DNA of 13,115 bases from JAWBOW01 sp038825775 (GCA_038825775.1 JAWBOW010000029.1:1-13115); one strand, 5' to 3'. Numbered from the stretch's first letter, positions 1-7,081 are shown. Made by a program: numbers and translations. Notes: generated by a model from the sequence alone, not told the origin.

Positions 1-2
1 AA

Positions 3-272
3 ATAGATTTAGTTTTAAACGGAACAAACATGAGCTGTAATCCTTTTGGCTCAATATTTGTTGAAAACCAACACTACAACATCACTGGTTATGACCAAAG
101 TTATGATTTAATGAGAGCACTCACAACAACACCTTACACTGCAACTGATTTTAATTTAAACAAGAGAACAACAACAGAATCCAACAGAACAACTTACTGG
201 CGAATTAGAATTCCATCAGGAGCAAAAGGCGTATGCCAAGGGAACATTACACTATCAGCACAAGTTGGATAA
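3..272 (+). CDS. C-terminal end of a secreted/surface protein (5' truncated)
   Basis: The frame is open from the window edge (codons from base 3) through an internal ATG at 30 to the TAA at 270-272, so this is the last ~89 residues of a longer protein, not a small gene. It is rich in Asn, Thr and Tyr, has several N-x-S/T sequons and two cysteines, and ends with a beta-strand-like stretch (YWRIRIPSGAKGVCQGNI). Similar 'IPSG..G.C.GNI' endings occur, as I recall them, at the C-termini of DPANN surface or pilin-like proteins. There is no C-terminal membrane segment, so any anchor would lie in the missing N-terminal part. It sits 50 bp upstream of the next surface-protein gene on the same strand, probably in one transcript. 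The exact function is not recognisable. Confidence 0.75.
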   Translation: MDLVLNGTNMSCNPFGSIFVENQHYNITGYDQSYDLMRALTTTPYTATDFNLNKRTTTESNRTTYWRIRIPSGAKGVCQGNITLSAQVG

Positions 273-310
273 AAATAAAAAAAGAAAACTTAATAAAAAC
301 AAAATAATTA

Positions 311-316
311 AGAGGA
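311..316 (+). promoter_or_regulatory. Shine-Dalgarno-like site for the 403-residue surface protein
   Basis: AGAGGA lies 6 bases before the ATG at 323 and matches part of the archaeal GGAGGTGA consensus. Having a ribosome site in a 50-bp gap suggests translation from a leadered mRNA shared with the upstream gene, unlike the leaderless ligase gene further on. Confidence 0.5.
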
Positions 317-322
317 ATAAAA

Positions 323-1534
323 ATGCAAGCGAACAAGTCAAGCAAAAAAAAGAGTAATAAAAAAATTAGGACTCTTATCTTCATCTTTTTACTAATTTTC
401 TTGAATTCTAAAATTATCAGTGCCAATATTGGAGTAAGCCCTGGAGTTCTTGTTTTTGAAAAGATGTTAAGAGATGGTTTTCAACAGAGAACTTTAACAA
501 TAACATCATTATCGGATGTTTCAACAGTTGTTGTTGAAAAATATGGTTATATTAAGGACTGGATAAACATAACTAACACAACCTTTAACATCACCTCTAA
601 AAATCCTTATTATTTAAAAATAATCGTAAGAACTCCTTCTGACATAGCAACTGGAAATTACACTGGTTATTTGCTCGTTAAAAAAATTCCAACAAACATT
701 GGCTTAAACACAACAGCATCAGCAATAATAATGAGCATTCAAATACCAATAACAGTTGAAGTTATTGGTGAGGAAATAAAGAGTTGCACTGCAACTTCCT
801 TTAACATTAAAAACACAGAAGTTGGCAAAAACACAAAATTAAGCTTTTATTTAAGAAATACTGGAAATGTTAGATTAAGCCCCAGAATAAATTATCTTAT
901 TTGGGACAAAGAACAAACTAAAATAATTGCAAACGAAACATTAACTGCTGAAGAAATATATCCAAGTTTAGAAGGAAATTTTGAAGTTGAGATTAAAACC
1001 AACGATTTAAGCATTGGACAATACTGGATTGACATTTCAATTCCAGAATGTTTTGCATCAAAACTACTAACATTTGATGTTCTAGAAAAAGGCGCTCTAA
1101 GTGCTAGTGGAAGATTATTAAGAATAGAAAACCCTGTGTGGGTTAGTGTTGGACAAACAATAAGCATAAAAGCAATATTCGAGAATAATGGAGAACAAGA
1201 TTATAATGCAAAATTCAAGGGGAAAATAGAATTAGATGATACTTTAGTAGAAGTTCTTGAATCAGAAGAACTCTTTGTAAGACAAGGCGAAACAACAAAC
1301 TTTGAAATGTTTTTCAAACCAAAACAAGAGGGAAGGTATATTATAAGAGGAGTAGTTTATTATGCTAATAAAAAAACAGAAGAAACATTTAGTGTGTTGA
1401 ATGTAAAGCCAAGAAAAGCATTCGATTGGTTAATAATTGTTTATGCATTAATAATTTTAATCATAATACTTCTATTGGCAATAATCAAGAAGAAAAAGAG
1501 AAAAAGATTCAAGTATGTTTATAGGTTTAGGTAA
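323..1534 (+). CDS. Secreted, C-terminally anchored beta-sandwich surface protein
   Basis: 403 residues. A Lys-rich n-region and hydrophobic core (residues 16-34) form a signal peptide with likely cleavage near ISA/NIG. Mature residues 35-150 begin IGVSPGVLVFEKMLR, and the GNYTGYLLV stretch follows; this pattern resembles the DUF916/WxL-like or NEW3-type beta-sandwiches of archaeal cell-surface proteins. A second beta domain (about 153-255) contains the 'LRNTGNVRL' signature and two cysteines (C155, C243) that could form a disulfide. A third (about 262-363) has 'IFENNGEQDY' and 'PKQEGRYIIRGVVYY', typical of CARDB/COG1361-like modules. A membrane helix (368-388) and a short very basic tail (KKKKRKRFK) anchor the C-terminus with the tail inside. 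Several N-x-S/T sequons suggest glycosylation. A structural or adhesive role in the envelope is inferred; no enzyme motif is visible. The start is supported by the upstream AGAGGA. Confidence 0.85.
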   Translation: MQANKSSKKKSNKKIRTLIFIFLLIFLNSKIISANIGVSPGVLVFEKMLRDGFQQRTLTITSLSDVSTVVVEKYGYIKDWINITNTTFNITSKNPYYLKIIVRTPSDIATGNYTGYLLVKKIPTNIGLNTTASAIIMSIQIPITVEVIGEEIKSCTATSFNIKNTEVGKNTKLSFYLRNTGNVRLSPRINYLIWDKEQTKIIANETLTAEEIYPSLEGNFEVEIKTNDLSIGQYWIDISIPECFASKLLTFDVLEKGALSASGRLLRIENPVWVSVGQTISIKAIFENNGEQDYNAKFKGKIELDDTLVEVLESEELFVRQGETTNFEMFFKPKQEGRYIIRGVVYYANKKTEETFSVLNVKPRKAFDWLIIVYALIILIIILLLAIIKKKKRKRFKYVYRFR

Positions 1535-1594
1535 GAAATTTTTGAGTTAAAATAAAATATTAAATAAAATACATATATTAAATAAAAAACAAAA

Positions 1595-1610
1595 AAAGAT
1601 AATATTTAAG
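1595..1610 (+). promoter_or_regulatory. Putative archaeal TATA box for the 561-residue protein
   Basis: AAAGATAATATTTAAG lies about 21-25 bases before the ATG at 1626, with no Shine-Dalgarno site in between. The spacing fits a leaderless or nearly leaderless transcript, but the surroundings are so AT-rich that the exact box is uncertain. Confidence 0.4.
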
Positions 1611-1625
1611 CAAACAACTACAAAC

Positions 1626-3311
1626 ATGCAAAAAACAGAACTTGAAATTGCAATAATAGTATTATTATTATTTTCAGCAGGAATTTTAAGCTTGTTCTTA
1701 ATAAAGCCAAGCATAGTTGGGTTCATAATCTCAACCACAAATGTTATTGATGTTCCACCAAACAAAACAATTCTTTACTATCCTGAAAATAATTCTTTAG
1801 TGTTTGATAATCCTTTATTTTTAAAGTGGTATAAAACAATAGAACTAAACAACGATCCTGTAATTTATGATTTATTATTAGCTAATGACTCTGATTTTAA
1901 TACAACTTTAATAAACGAAACAGGAATTGAAGGAATTAATGAAAGCAACGGAACAATAATATCTTATGAAATTACCATTCCTCTTGAAAAAAAGTATTAT
2001 TATTGGAAGGCAAGGGCTTTTGACGGCAATTTTTATGGCGAGTTTTCTGATGTTTGGAATTTTAAGTATTGTTATGGAAATAATGCACCAATAATAGAAC
2101 CAATAGGGGCTCAAAGTGTAAAATACGGAGAATACTTTTATTATAAAGTCACATTTTCAGATCCTGATAACGACCCATTAAATATTACAGACAACACAGA
2201 ATTATTTGACATAACCCAAGATGGAATAATAAGTTTTATAGCCACTTCTAAGCCAGGAAGTTATGTTATAACAATCTTAGTTAATGATGGTTGTAATATA
2301 ACTCACGACATCTTCACTCTAACAATACTTCCAAGAGAAGAAGAACAACCTCCAAGTGGAGGAGCTGGTGGAGGGGGAGGTGGCGGGGCAGGTGGTGCAA
2401 TAACAGGACCTTCTGTTCAAGTTTATTATCCACAACCAAAAAGAGAAGAGAAAAAAGAAAACATAAGTGAAGAAGTAAAGGAAATACTAACAGAAGAAGA
2501 AAAGAGATTCTTTAATAAGATAAAAATGATTTATTTAGGAGACCTTGACATAACTCCAAAGATTTATTTTGAAATGTATGAAGGTCCTGTTTGGTTTTTC
2601 ACTTATTACAAAAAGAACTACTTTATGACCTACACAAAAATATCAAACAGTTCTTTTTACATAGCATTCTTGGACGGGCCCGGAATTTTGTTTAGAAAAC
2701 CATCAAGCACAACCTTAAATATTGATGAAGACCCTCTGGATGATATTCTAATACAATTTTATAATCTCACTCTGGAAAATGCATCAATGAGTATAGAAGC
2801 GATAAAAAAGAAAGAGGTTGAGAAACCAAGGTTGATAATAACCGCAGCAGCATTTAGAATTGGGTTTTTAATAATATTTATAATTCTTGGAGTTTTATTA
2901 TTGTTACTCCTGTTAAAATTACTTTTAAGGAAAAAAGGACTAAAATTCTACAAGAGAATTGCTAAAATACAGGAAGATGTTTATGAAGTTAGAATTGTTT
3001 TGGAGAATTACTTGAAAACAACAATGGAAGAAATAACAATTCAGGATTCTTATCCCAAGGATGCAGAGACATCCGAAATAAAAGTATTCTCGGAAAGCAA
3101 AAAAGAGATAAGGGAAGAAATATTTGATGAGAAAAACACTAAAGTAGTAAGATGGTATGTGAATGATTTAAAAGTAGGAGAAAAACTAATGTTTTATTAT
3201 GCACTAAAGACAAAGAAGAGCATATTTTCACTTAGAAGCATGAGAGCAGAACTAAGTTATAAGATAAAAATCTTAGATTCTTATTTGAATTTTGTTAAAA
3301 AGAGTTCTTGA
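1626..3311 (+). CDS. Two-helix membrane surface protein with fn3/Ig ectodomain and cytosolic beta domain
   Basis: 561 residues. A hydrophobic helix at 7-27 acts as signal anchor. Residues 43-147 (PPNKTILYYPENNS... LKWYK ... YYYWKARAFDG) look like an fn3-type domain. Residues 153-235 (APIIEPIGAQSVKYGEYFYY ... DPDNDPLN ... PGSYVITILVNDG) match the cadherin-like/putative-Ig (He_PIG) pattern. A glycine/alanine linker (about 245-258, encoded by a locally GC-rich stretch near 2356-2398) leads to an unassigned, charged and aromatic region (about 285-395). A second helix lies at 412-434, followed by KLLLRKKG, so the last ~125 residues should be cytosolic. That tail (VRIVLENYLKTTMEEITIQD, then VVRWYVNDLKVGEKLMFYYA) has the strand and motif rhythm of a DUF11-like beta-sandwich. 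The protein has many N-x-S/T sequons. A role in the envelope, or in linking envelope to cytosol, is inferred. The neighbours on both sides are also surface proteins. Confidence 0.85.
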   Translation: MQKTELEIAIIVLLLFSAGILSLFLIKPSIVGFIISTTNVIDVPPNKTILYYPENNSLVFDNPLFLKWYKTIELNNDPVIYDLLLANDSDFNTTLINETGIEGINESNGTIISYEITIPLEKKYYYWKARAFDGNFYGEFSDVWNFKYCYGNNAPIIEPIGAQSVKYGEYFYYKVTFSDPDNDPLNITDNTELFDITQDGIISFIATSKPGSYVITILVNDGCNITHDIFTLTILPREEEQPPSGGAGGGGGGGAGGAITGPSVQVYYPQPKREEKKENISEEVKEILTEEEKRFFNKIKMIYLGDLDITPKIYFEMYEGPVWFFTYYKKNYFMTYTKISNSSFYIAFLDGPGILFRKPSSTTLNIDEDPLDDILIQFYNLTLENASMSIEAIKKKEVEKPRLIITAAAFRIGFLIIFIILGVLLLLLLLKLLLRKKGLKFYKRIAKIQEDVYEVRIVLENYLKTTMEEITIQDSYPKDAETSEIKVFSESKKEIREEIFDEKNTKVVRWYVNDLKVGEKLMFYYALKTKKSIFSLRSMRAELSYKIKILDSYLNFVKKSS

Positions 3312-3314
3312 TAG

Positions 3315-3353
3315 TTTTTAACTTACTTTTCTGTATGTTTTACTTTCTTTTTT
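3315..3353 (+). terminator. T-run terminator after the 561-residue protein gene
   Basis: Starting 4 bases after the TGA there are runs of T5 (3315-3319), T4 (3327-3330) and T6 (3348-3353) with no strong hairpin. Archaeal RNA polymerase typically terminates at such T-tracts. Confidence 0.5.
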
Positions 3354-3370
3354 ATAACCACTACCATCAT

Positions 3371-3390
3371 AATTTTGTCCTCGCAAAATT
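3371..3390. repeat. Inverted repeat AATTTTG-N6-CAAAATT
   Basis: Perfect 7-bp arms surround TCCTCG, the only GC-rich patch in this AT desert. It could be a hairpin protecting the 3' end of the upstream transcript or a protein-binding site. It lies about 60 bases after the stop at 3311. Confidence 0.4.
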
Positions 3391-3436
3391 GTGAATTTTA
3401 ATAATTTTAATAATAAAAATATTTTTGTGTTAAAAT

Positions 3437-3471
3437 ATTTAATTAATTTAAATATTTAAGATTAATTAAAT
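3437..3471. repeat. 11-bp AT-only inverted repeat
   Basis: ATTTAATTAAT (3437-3447) is the exact reverse complement of ATTAATTAAAT (3461-3471). The spacer contains the 12-base palindrome TTAAATATTTAA. It could be an operator for a dimeric regulator such as the downstream RHH protein, but base composition alone makes such repeats likely here. Confidence 0.35.
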
Positions 3472-3655
3472 TATTAAAAAATTTTAGTATAAAAACATAT
3501 TAGTTACTTGAGTTATAATGATTTTTAAGTCATTATTATATTTTAATAATATTTATTTTAGAAAATAGAAAAGTATTTAAATAACTAAAATAATAAAAAT
3601 TCATTATTGTCTAAATAATAGAAAAAAGGCTTGAAACTTTATTATTTATTTTTTG

Positions 3656-3693
3656 TATTTTAAACCAAAAAATTTCATTAACCACACAGAGGA
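3656..3693 (+). promoter_or_regulatory. Putative TATA box and Shine-Dalgarno site for the RHH gene
   Basis: TATTTTAAA (3656-3664) would place transcription start near 3686, giving a leader of roughly 13 bases. That leader contains AGAGGA (3688-3693), 5 bases before the ATG at 3699. The box is one of several possible in this AT-rich stretch; the ribosome site is the stronger evidence. Confidence 0.45.
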
Positions 3694-3698
3694 TCTTC

Positions 3699-3878
3699 AT
3701 GAAGAGGGTAAACATTCCTTTAAAAGACGAGATTCACCAAAAAGCCAAGATAATTTCTGTTCTAAAAAATATTACTTTAAATGAATACTTACAAAAGGCA
3801 ATAGAAGAAGCTATAGCAAAGGACGAAAACATACTATCAAAAATAGACAAGCTTAAGGAAAAGAAGAATGAAAAATGA
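3699..3878 (+). CDS. Small ribbon-helix-helix (Arc/MetJ/CopG-like) DNA-binding protein
   Basis: 59 residues: a short beta strand (MKRVNIPLKDEIH) followed by two amphipathic helices (QKAKIISVLKN, then ITLNEYLQKAIEEAIAKDEN) and a Lys-rich tail. This is the classic RHH layout: alternating strand residues for major-groove contact, a small turn, and the 'T/S-x-x-E-Y/F-hydrophobic' start of helix 2. Such proteins dimerise and act as repressors, partition proteins or toxin-antitoxin antitoxins. The ATG at 3699 is preceded by AGAGGA. Its TGA (3876-3878) overlaps the ATG at 3875 of the next large ORF, so the two may be translationally coupled. An antitoxin would normally be followed by a toxin; here the partner frame is a giant surface protein, so regulation of that gene is an alternative. 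RHH assignment is by pattern only. Confidence 0.8.
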   Translation: MKRVNIPLKDEIHQKAKIISVLKNITLNEYLQKAIEEAIAKDENILSKIDKLKEKKNEK

Positions 3879-6800
3879 ATACAAACAAGCCCTGGGAAAA
3901 AGAGGAATCTTTCATAAAAGGATTTCTAAGAAAAAATTATTCATTAATTCAAAAGCATCAAGAATCATGCTCACACAAGCAAGCAGACAAGCAAGCAAGC
4001 GAGTTTTTTTCAATAATGGTCCTCCAGGACACAGCACAAGCAGGCATTGGGATGAAACAATCTTGTTCTGAATTCTTTTCAGACACCCCCAATCCAAAGA
4101 TTCATCCCAAGAAAACAAGCAAACAGCTTCAATGCCCTGCTGTGCTGTTTTTTCTTTTTTTTATCACAATAATCTTATTGCAAAATACAAGAACATCAAC
4201 AGCTGCAAACATAAACATAATTAGTCCTCAAACAATTTATTATGGAATAAACAATATTAATTTCATAATAAATACTAACGAAACATTCGACGGTTTTGTT
4301 TTATACAATTTAACCAATAACTTAATCCCTAATGAAAATAATTTTACATTCGAAAAGGACGATTTTGAAGAACTAAATCCTGAATTAAAAATAATAAATC
4401 ATACTTTTTTAGTAAACGCGAGTTTAGGATTTTATACTATAGAAACATTACTTTACAGAAAACTTGAAAACGGAACAACCATTTTAGAGAACATTGATTA
4501 TAAAACAGGAAATGTTTTTTTTGATAATGTTGCTCCAACAATTCTAACAAAAAGTCCAAACGGAATCATAAACAATTATAATGTAATAATGAGCATTGTT
4601 ACTAATGAGAATTCCCTCTGTAGTTTTTCCGAAGACAATGAAACATGGATTTTAATGTTAGGAAATGAAAAAAACCACACTTACAACCTAACATCCATAT
4701 TAGAATTAGAAGGTGATGGTGATTATTTTTATTATATTTACTGTAAAGACAACTTTGATAACAAAGCTTATACAACAATAAACTTTTCACTTGATACAAC
4801 AGCTCCAAATATAGTGAGCTCAGAACCATCAAATCTTTCAATAATAAGTTCTAAAGAATTTGAAATTAAGATAGTAACAAATGAGAATTCTATTTGCAGG
4901 TATAGTTTTGAAAAAACTAATTTTCAAAGCATGAATTCAATGACAGATATTGGCACAATCCACACTCTAAATTTAAATTTAGAAGACAAAACTTATACTT
5001 TATACTTCTTATGCAAGGATTATGCAGAAAATATTATGGAACAACCATTTATGCTTTTATTTACAGTAGACACTCCTCCAAGAGCAGAGATCGAATTCAA
5101 GGAGAGAATAAGTTATGGAACTTTTGAGGTTAGAGTTAAAACAAGTGAAGAAGTAAAAAGCATAACATTAGGTTATGTTTTAAGCTCTGACCCTTCAAGC
5201 ACTATAATAGTCCCGCTTATCGGTTCTGGTAGGGAATATAAAGGTTTTATTTTAATAGAACAAGACGCTGGAGAACAGATTGGCTCATTCTCTGTTTTAA
5301 TGGAGGACTTGAAAGGAAACAAGGGAACAGAAATAACCACTGGAAAAATATTTATTGTTGACACAATAGCCCCAAAGAAGATCACTGTTTTCAAAGCAAC
5401 CCCATCAACAAACTCTGCAAGATTATCATGGTATTCAGAAGATAAAGATATTTCTTACTATAATATTTATCGCTCAGAAAATCCTGGAATAACAGAGCTT
5501 GATTATTACACAAAAACAACAAACGATTACTTTATCGACTCAATAACAATTCCTTATTATTATGCAATAAGGGCTGTTGATAAGGCAGGAAACATTGGAA
5601 GTTTTTCTGAAGAGATATATGTTGAACCATTAAAACCAACAAAGAAGATAAGTGTAAGCCAACAGAGCTTGAACAGGATTGCTGAAAAAATCAGAGAAAT
5701 AGAGAATATAAAAAAAGAGATTGAAGTTTATAATGAAAATATAAACTCAAGATCTAATAAAGAGAAATCACTCTTAAGCGTTTTTGGCATAGACCAAAAG
5801 ATTGCGTCCTCAAAATCAGAAATAACAAAACTAATAGACGAACTAAATTCTTTAAAAGAGTCAACCCTTCCAGATGAAGAAATTATTTCAGAACTTCAAA
5901 GGATAACGCTAAAGGCAAAATCAGTCCTAAGCACAACACCAAAGGATTTTCAGATTTTAGAAGAAAAAACAATTGAACAGAGTAGCAATTATGAGGACTT
6001 TGTTTTTGCTTACAAAAAAATCTTTGGAAAAGAAGATAAGAACTATATTGATAACACTTTTTCAAAAACAAAAGACAAAACAATAAAGACAACAATAACA
6101 TCTGTTAGAATAACATACGAGAACAATTTTGAGGAAAAAACACTGATAGAAGAAAACATAATTCTAAGTTCTGAATTAGAGAAAGTTTTTATAATTGAGG
6201 TAATACCGAAAGAAATATCAGAATCAGCTTCTGATATTCTATTCTTGCAAAACAACTATCAAATAATAGAGAGTGATCCAATAATAAAATATGATTTTTC
6301 CAACTTTAGGAGTGGAAAAATATCTTATATAATCAATAAGAGAATTTATTCTGACAGTGCGGAAAAATTAAGAACTATAATACTCTTGCCAGAAACAACA
6401 GAAGTTAAAAAACAATCAAAGATAACAGGCTTATTAGTATCAAACATTACCAACTTAAAAAACTATGGAGCAAGTATAGGAATAATTTTAGGAATAATTA
6501 TCATAGTTTTTCTATTGATTTATTATTTGAACATGGATTCGACACAAACCATTAGCAGAAAATATGACAGGACACTTCCAAAAGAACTTCTAAAAAAGGA
6601 GTCAATAATAAGAAAAGATGATAAAGAAAAAAAGATTTTAGACAATAATTATGTTACTATAACAAAAAAACCAGAAATTCATGCTGAAAAAACAGATTTT
6701 CAAATAAATCTTGACAGTTTTGAAGAAATAAACAATTCAATAAAAAGAGCAAATTTTGAAATCGACAATCTAAACTTTGACACTTCAAATAGAATTTATA

Positions 6801-7081
6801 CTCAACTTAACACTCTAACATTTAACAATTTTGATGAGGAAAAAATAAGGTTAATAAAAAGAGAAATTAATAACTTACAAAACAAAATAATGCTTTACTT
6901 AAAAATAGAAGAGGCAAAACAAAGAGCAAAAAACAATGAGAGAATGCACTTAAAACAAGTATTAACAACAATTGAAGTTCTTTACAAACTAATAAAGAAT
7001 TTTGAAAATAATACAAACACTCCATTAATGAACCTTGCAAAACACATTTATAATAATTACAGAAGTGACAGATTAGAATAA
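3875..7081 (+). CDS. Giant membrane-anchored surface protein with Ig repeats, fn3 and coiled coil
   Basis: 1068 codons from the ATG overlapping the RHH stop. Residues 1-85 are odd (CAAG-repeat-encoded HKQADKQASE, no similarity I recognise), and a hydrophobic signal segment follows at about 88-104. An alternative start is ATG 4052 (residue 60), giving a normal-looking long signal peptide. Two tandem Ig-like repeats (about 220-308 and 310-400) each carry NENSxC near the start and C-K-D near the end (C249/C290, C341/C380), suggesting one disulfide each. A third beta domain follows, then an fn3 domain (499-584: APKKITVFKATPSTNSARLSW ... YYAIRAVDKAGN). A coiled coil spans about 593-690. A membrane-proximal domain (about 695-860, including VFIIEVIPKEISESAS) resembles one I associate with archaeal surface proteins. 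A helix at 866-886 is followed by a charged ~180-residue cytosolic tail that is helical at its end. An adhesion or host/partner contact role is inferred. Confidence 0.8.
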   Translation: MNTNKPWEKEESFIKGFLRKNYSLIQKHQESCSHKQADKQASEFFSIMVLQDTAQAGIGMKQSCSEFFSDTPNPKIHPKKTSKQLQCPAVLFFLFFITIILLQNTRTSTAANINIISPQTIYYGINNINFIINTNETFDGFVLYNLTNNLIPNENNFTFEKDDFEELNPELKIINHTFLVNASLGFYTIETLLYRKLENGTTILENIDYKTGNVFFDNVAPTILTKSPNGIINNYNVIMSIVTNENSLCSFSEDNETWILMLGNEKNHTYNLTSILELEGDGDYFYYIYCKDNFDNKAYTTINFSLDTTAPNIVSSEPSNLSIISSKEFEIKIVTNENSICRYSFEKTNFQSMNSMTDIGTIHTLNLNLEDKTYTLYFLCKDYAENIMEQPFMLLFTVDTPPRAEIEFKERISYGTFEVRVKTSEEVKSITLGYVLSSDPSSTIIVPLIGSGREYKGFILIEQDAGEQIGSFSVLMEDLKGNKGTEITTGKIFIVDTIAPKKITVFKATPSTNSARLSWYSEDKDISYYNIYRSENPGITELDYYTKTTNDYFIDSITIPYYYAIRAVDKAGNIGSFSEEIYVEPLKPTKKISVSQQSLNRIAEKIREIENIKKEIEVYNENINSRSNKEKSLLSVFGIDQKIASSKSEITKLIDELNSLKESTLPDEEIISELQRITLKAKSVLSTTPKDFQILEEKTIEQSSNYEDFVFAYKKIFGKEDKNYIDNTFSKTKDKTIKTTITSVRITYENNFEEKTLIEENIILSSELEKVFIIEVIPKEISESASDILFLQNNYQIIESDPIIKYDFSNFRSGKISYIINKRIYSDSAEKLRTIILLPETTEVKKQSKITGLLVSNITNLKNYGASIGIILGIIIIVFLLIYYLNMDSTQTISRKYDRTLPKELLKKESIIRKDDKEKKILDNNYVTITKKPEIHAEKTDFQINLDSFEEINNSIKRANFEIDNLNFDTSNRIYTQLNTLTFNNFDEEKIRLIKREINNLQNKIMLYLKIEEAKQRAKNNERMHLKQVLTTIEVLYKLIKNFENNTNTPLMNLAKHIYNNYRSDRLE
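3976..4003 (+). repeat. Imperfect CAAG tetranucleotide repeat (7 units)
   Basis: Units are CAAG, CAAG, CAGA, CAAG, CAAG, CAAG, CGAG, directly followed by T7 (4004-4010). The repeat lies inside the 5' part of the large surface-protein ORF and encodes HKQADKQASE in frame. A 4-base unit shifts the reading frame whenever its copy number changes by one. Confidence 0.7.
4047..4110 (+). repeat. 10-bp inverted repeat enclosing an internal ATG
   Basis: TTGGGATGAA (4047-4056) is exactly complementary to TTCATCCCAA (4101-4110). The left arm contains the in-frame ATG at 4052. Between the arms, TCTGA (4067-4071) and TCAGA (4079-4083) could form an inner hairpin, and just upstream GTCC-TCCA-GGAC (4019-4030) could form another. 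As RNA this could be a structured leader hiding the ATG. Confidence 0.5.
4121..4162 (+). terminator. Terminator/attenuator-like hairpin and T-runs inside the ORF
   Basis: AAACAGC (4121-4127) pairs with GCTGTTT (4144-4150), with an alternative pairing to GCTGT at 4139-4143. T6 (4148-4153), one C, and T8 (4155-4162) follow. The T-runs encode the Phe-rich signal segment (FFLFF), so they may simply reflect coding for a hydrophobic core. The position just after the inverted repeat makes a premature-termination role possible. Confidence 0.35.

Larger units (their letters stand above)
3312..3698. other. Gene-free, extremely AT-rich intergenic region
   Basis: I see no credible ORF or structural RNA gene in these ~390 bases. 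It contains T-runs just after the stop of the preceding gene, several short inverted repeats (separate entries for 3371-3390 and 3437-3471; also 7-bp arms at 3515-3521/3530-3536), TATA-like stretches near 3571-3581 and 3656-3664, and otherwise almost pure A/T. It probably combines a terminator, the promoter region of the RHH gene and possibly operator sites. Confidence 0.6.

Noticed and set aside
1558..1587. 12-base direct repeat TATTAAATAAAA spaced by 18 bases
   Set aside because: It is composed only of A and T in a strongly AT-rich gap, with just two copies and no link to a known element.
2356..2398. GC-rich glycine-codon tract considered as a recombination or slippage site
   Set aside because: It uses mixed Gly/Ala codons in multiples of three, so changes would stay in frame; it is better read as a flexible linker between domains.
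3312..3698. Repeated AT-rich blocks considered as a CRISPR array or replication origin
   Set aside because: There are no regularly spaced identical repeats with unique spacers, and no origin-recognition boxes or cdc6/orc1 gene nearby.
3868..4071. 67-codon ORF starting 7 bases before the large surface-protein ORF, in another frame
   Set aside because: It has no recognisable domain and is open mainly because the CAAG-rich segment lacks stops in several frames. It is kept only as the possible alternative frame of a repeat switch.
3912..4118. 68-codon minus-strand ORF under the start of the large surface gene
   Set aside because: It is a shadow of the same stop-poor segment, with no promoter or ribosome site and no family resemblance.
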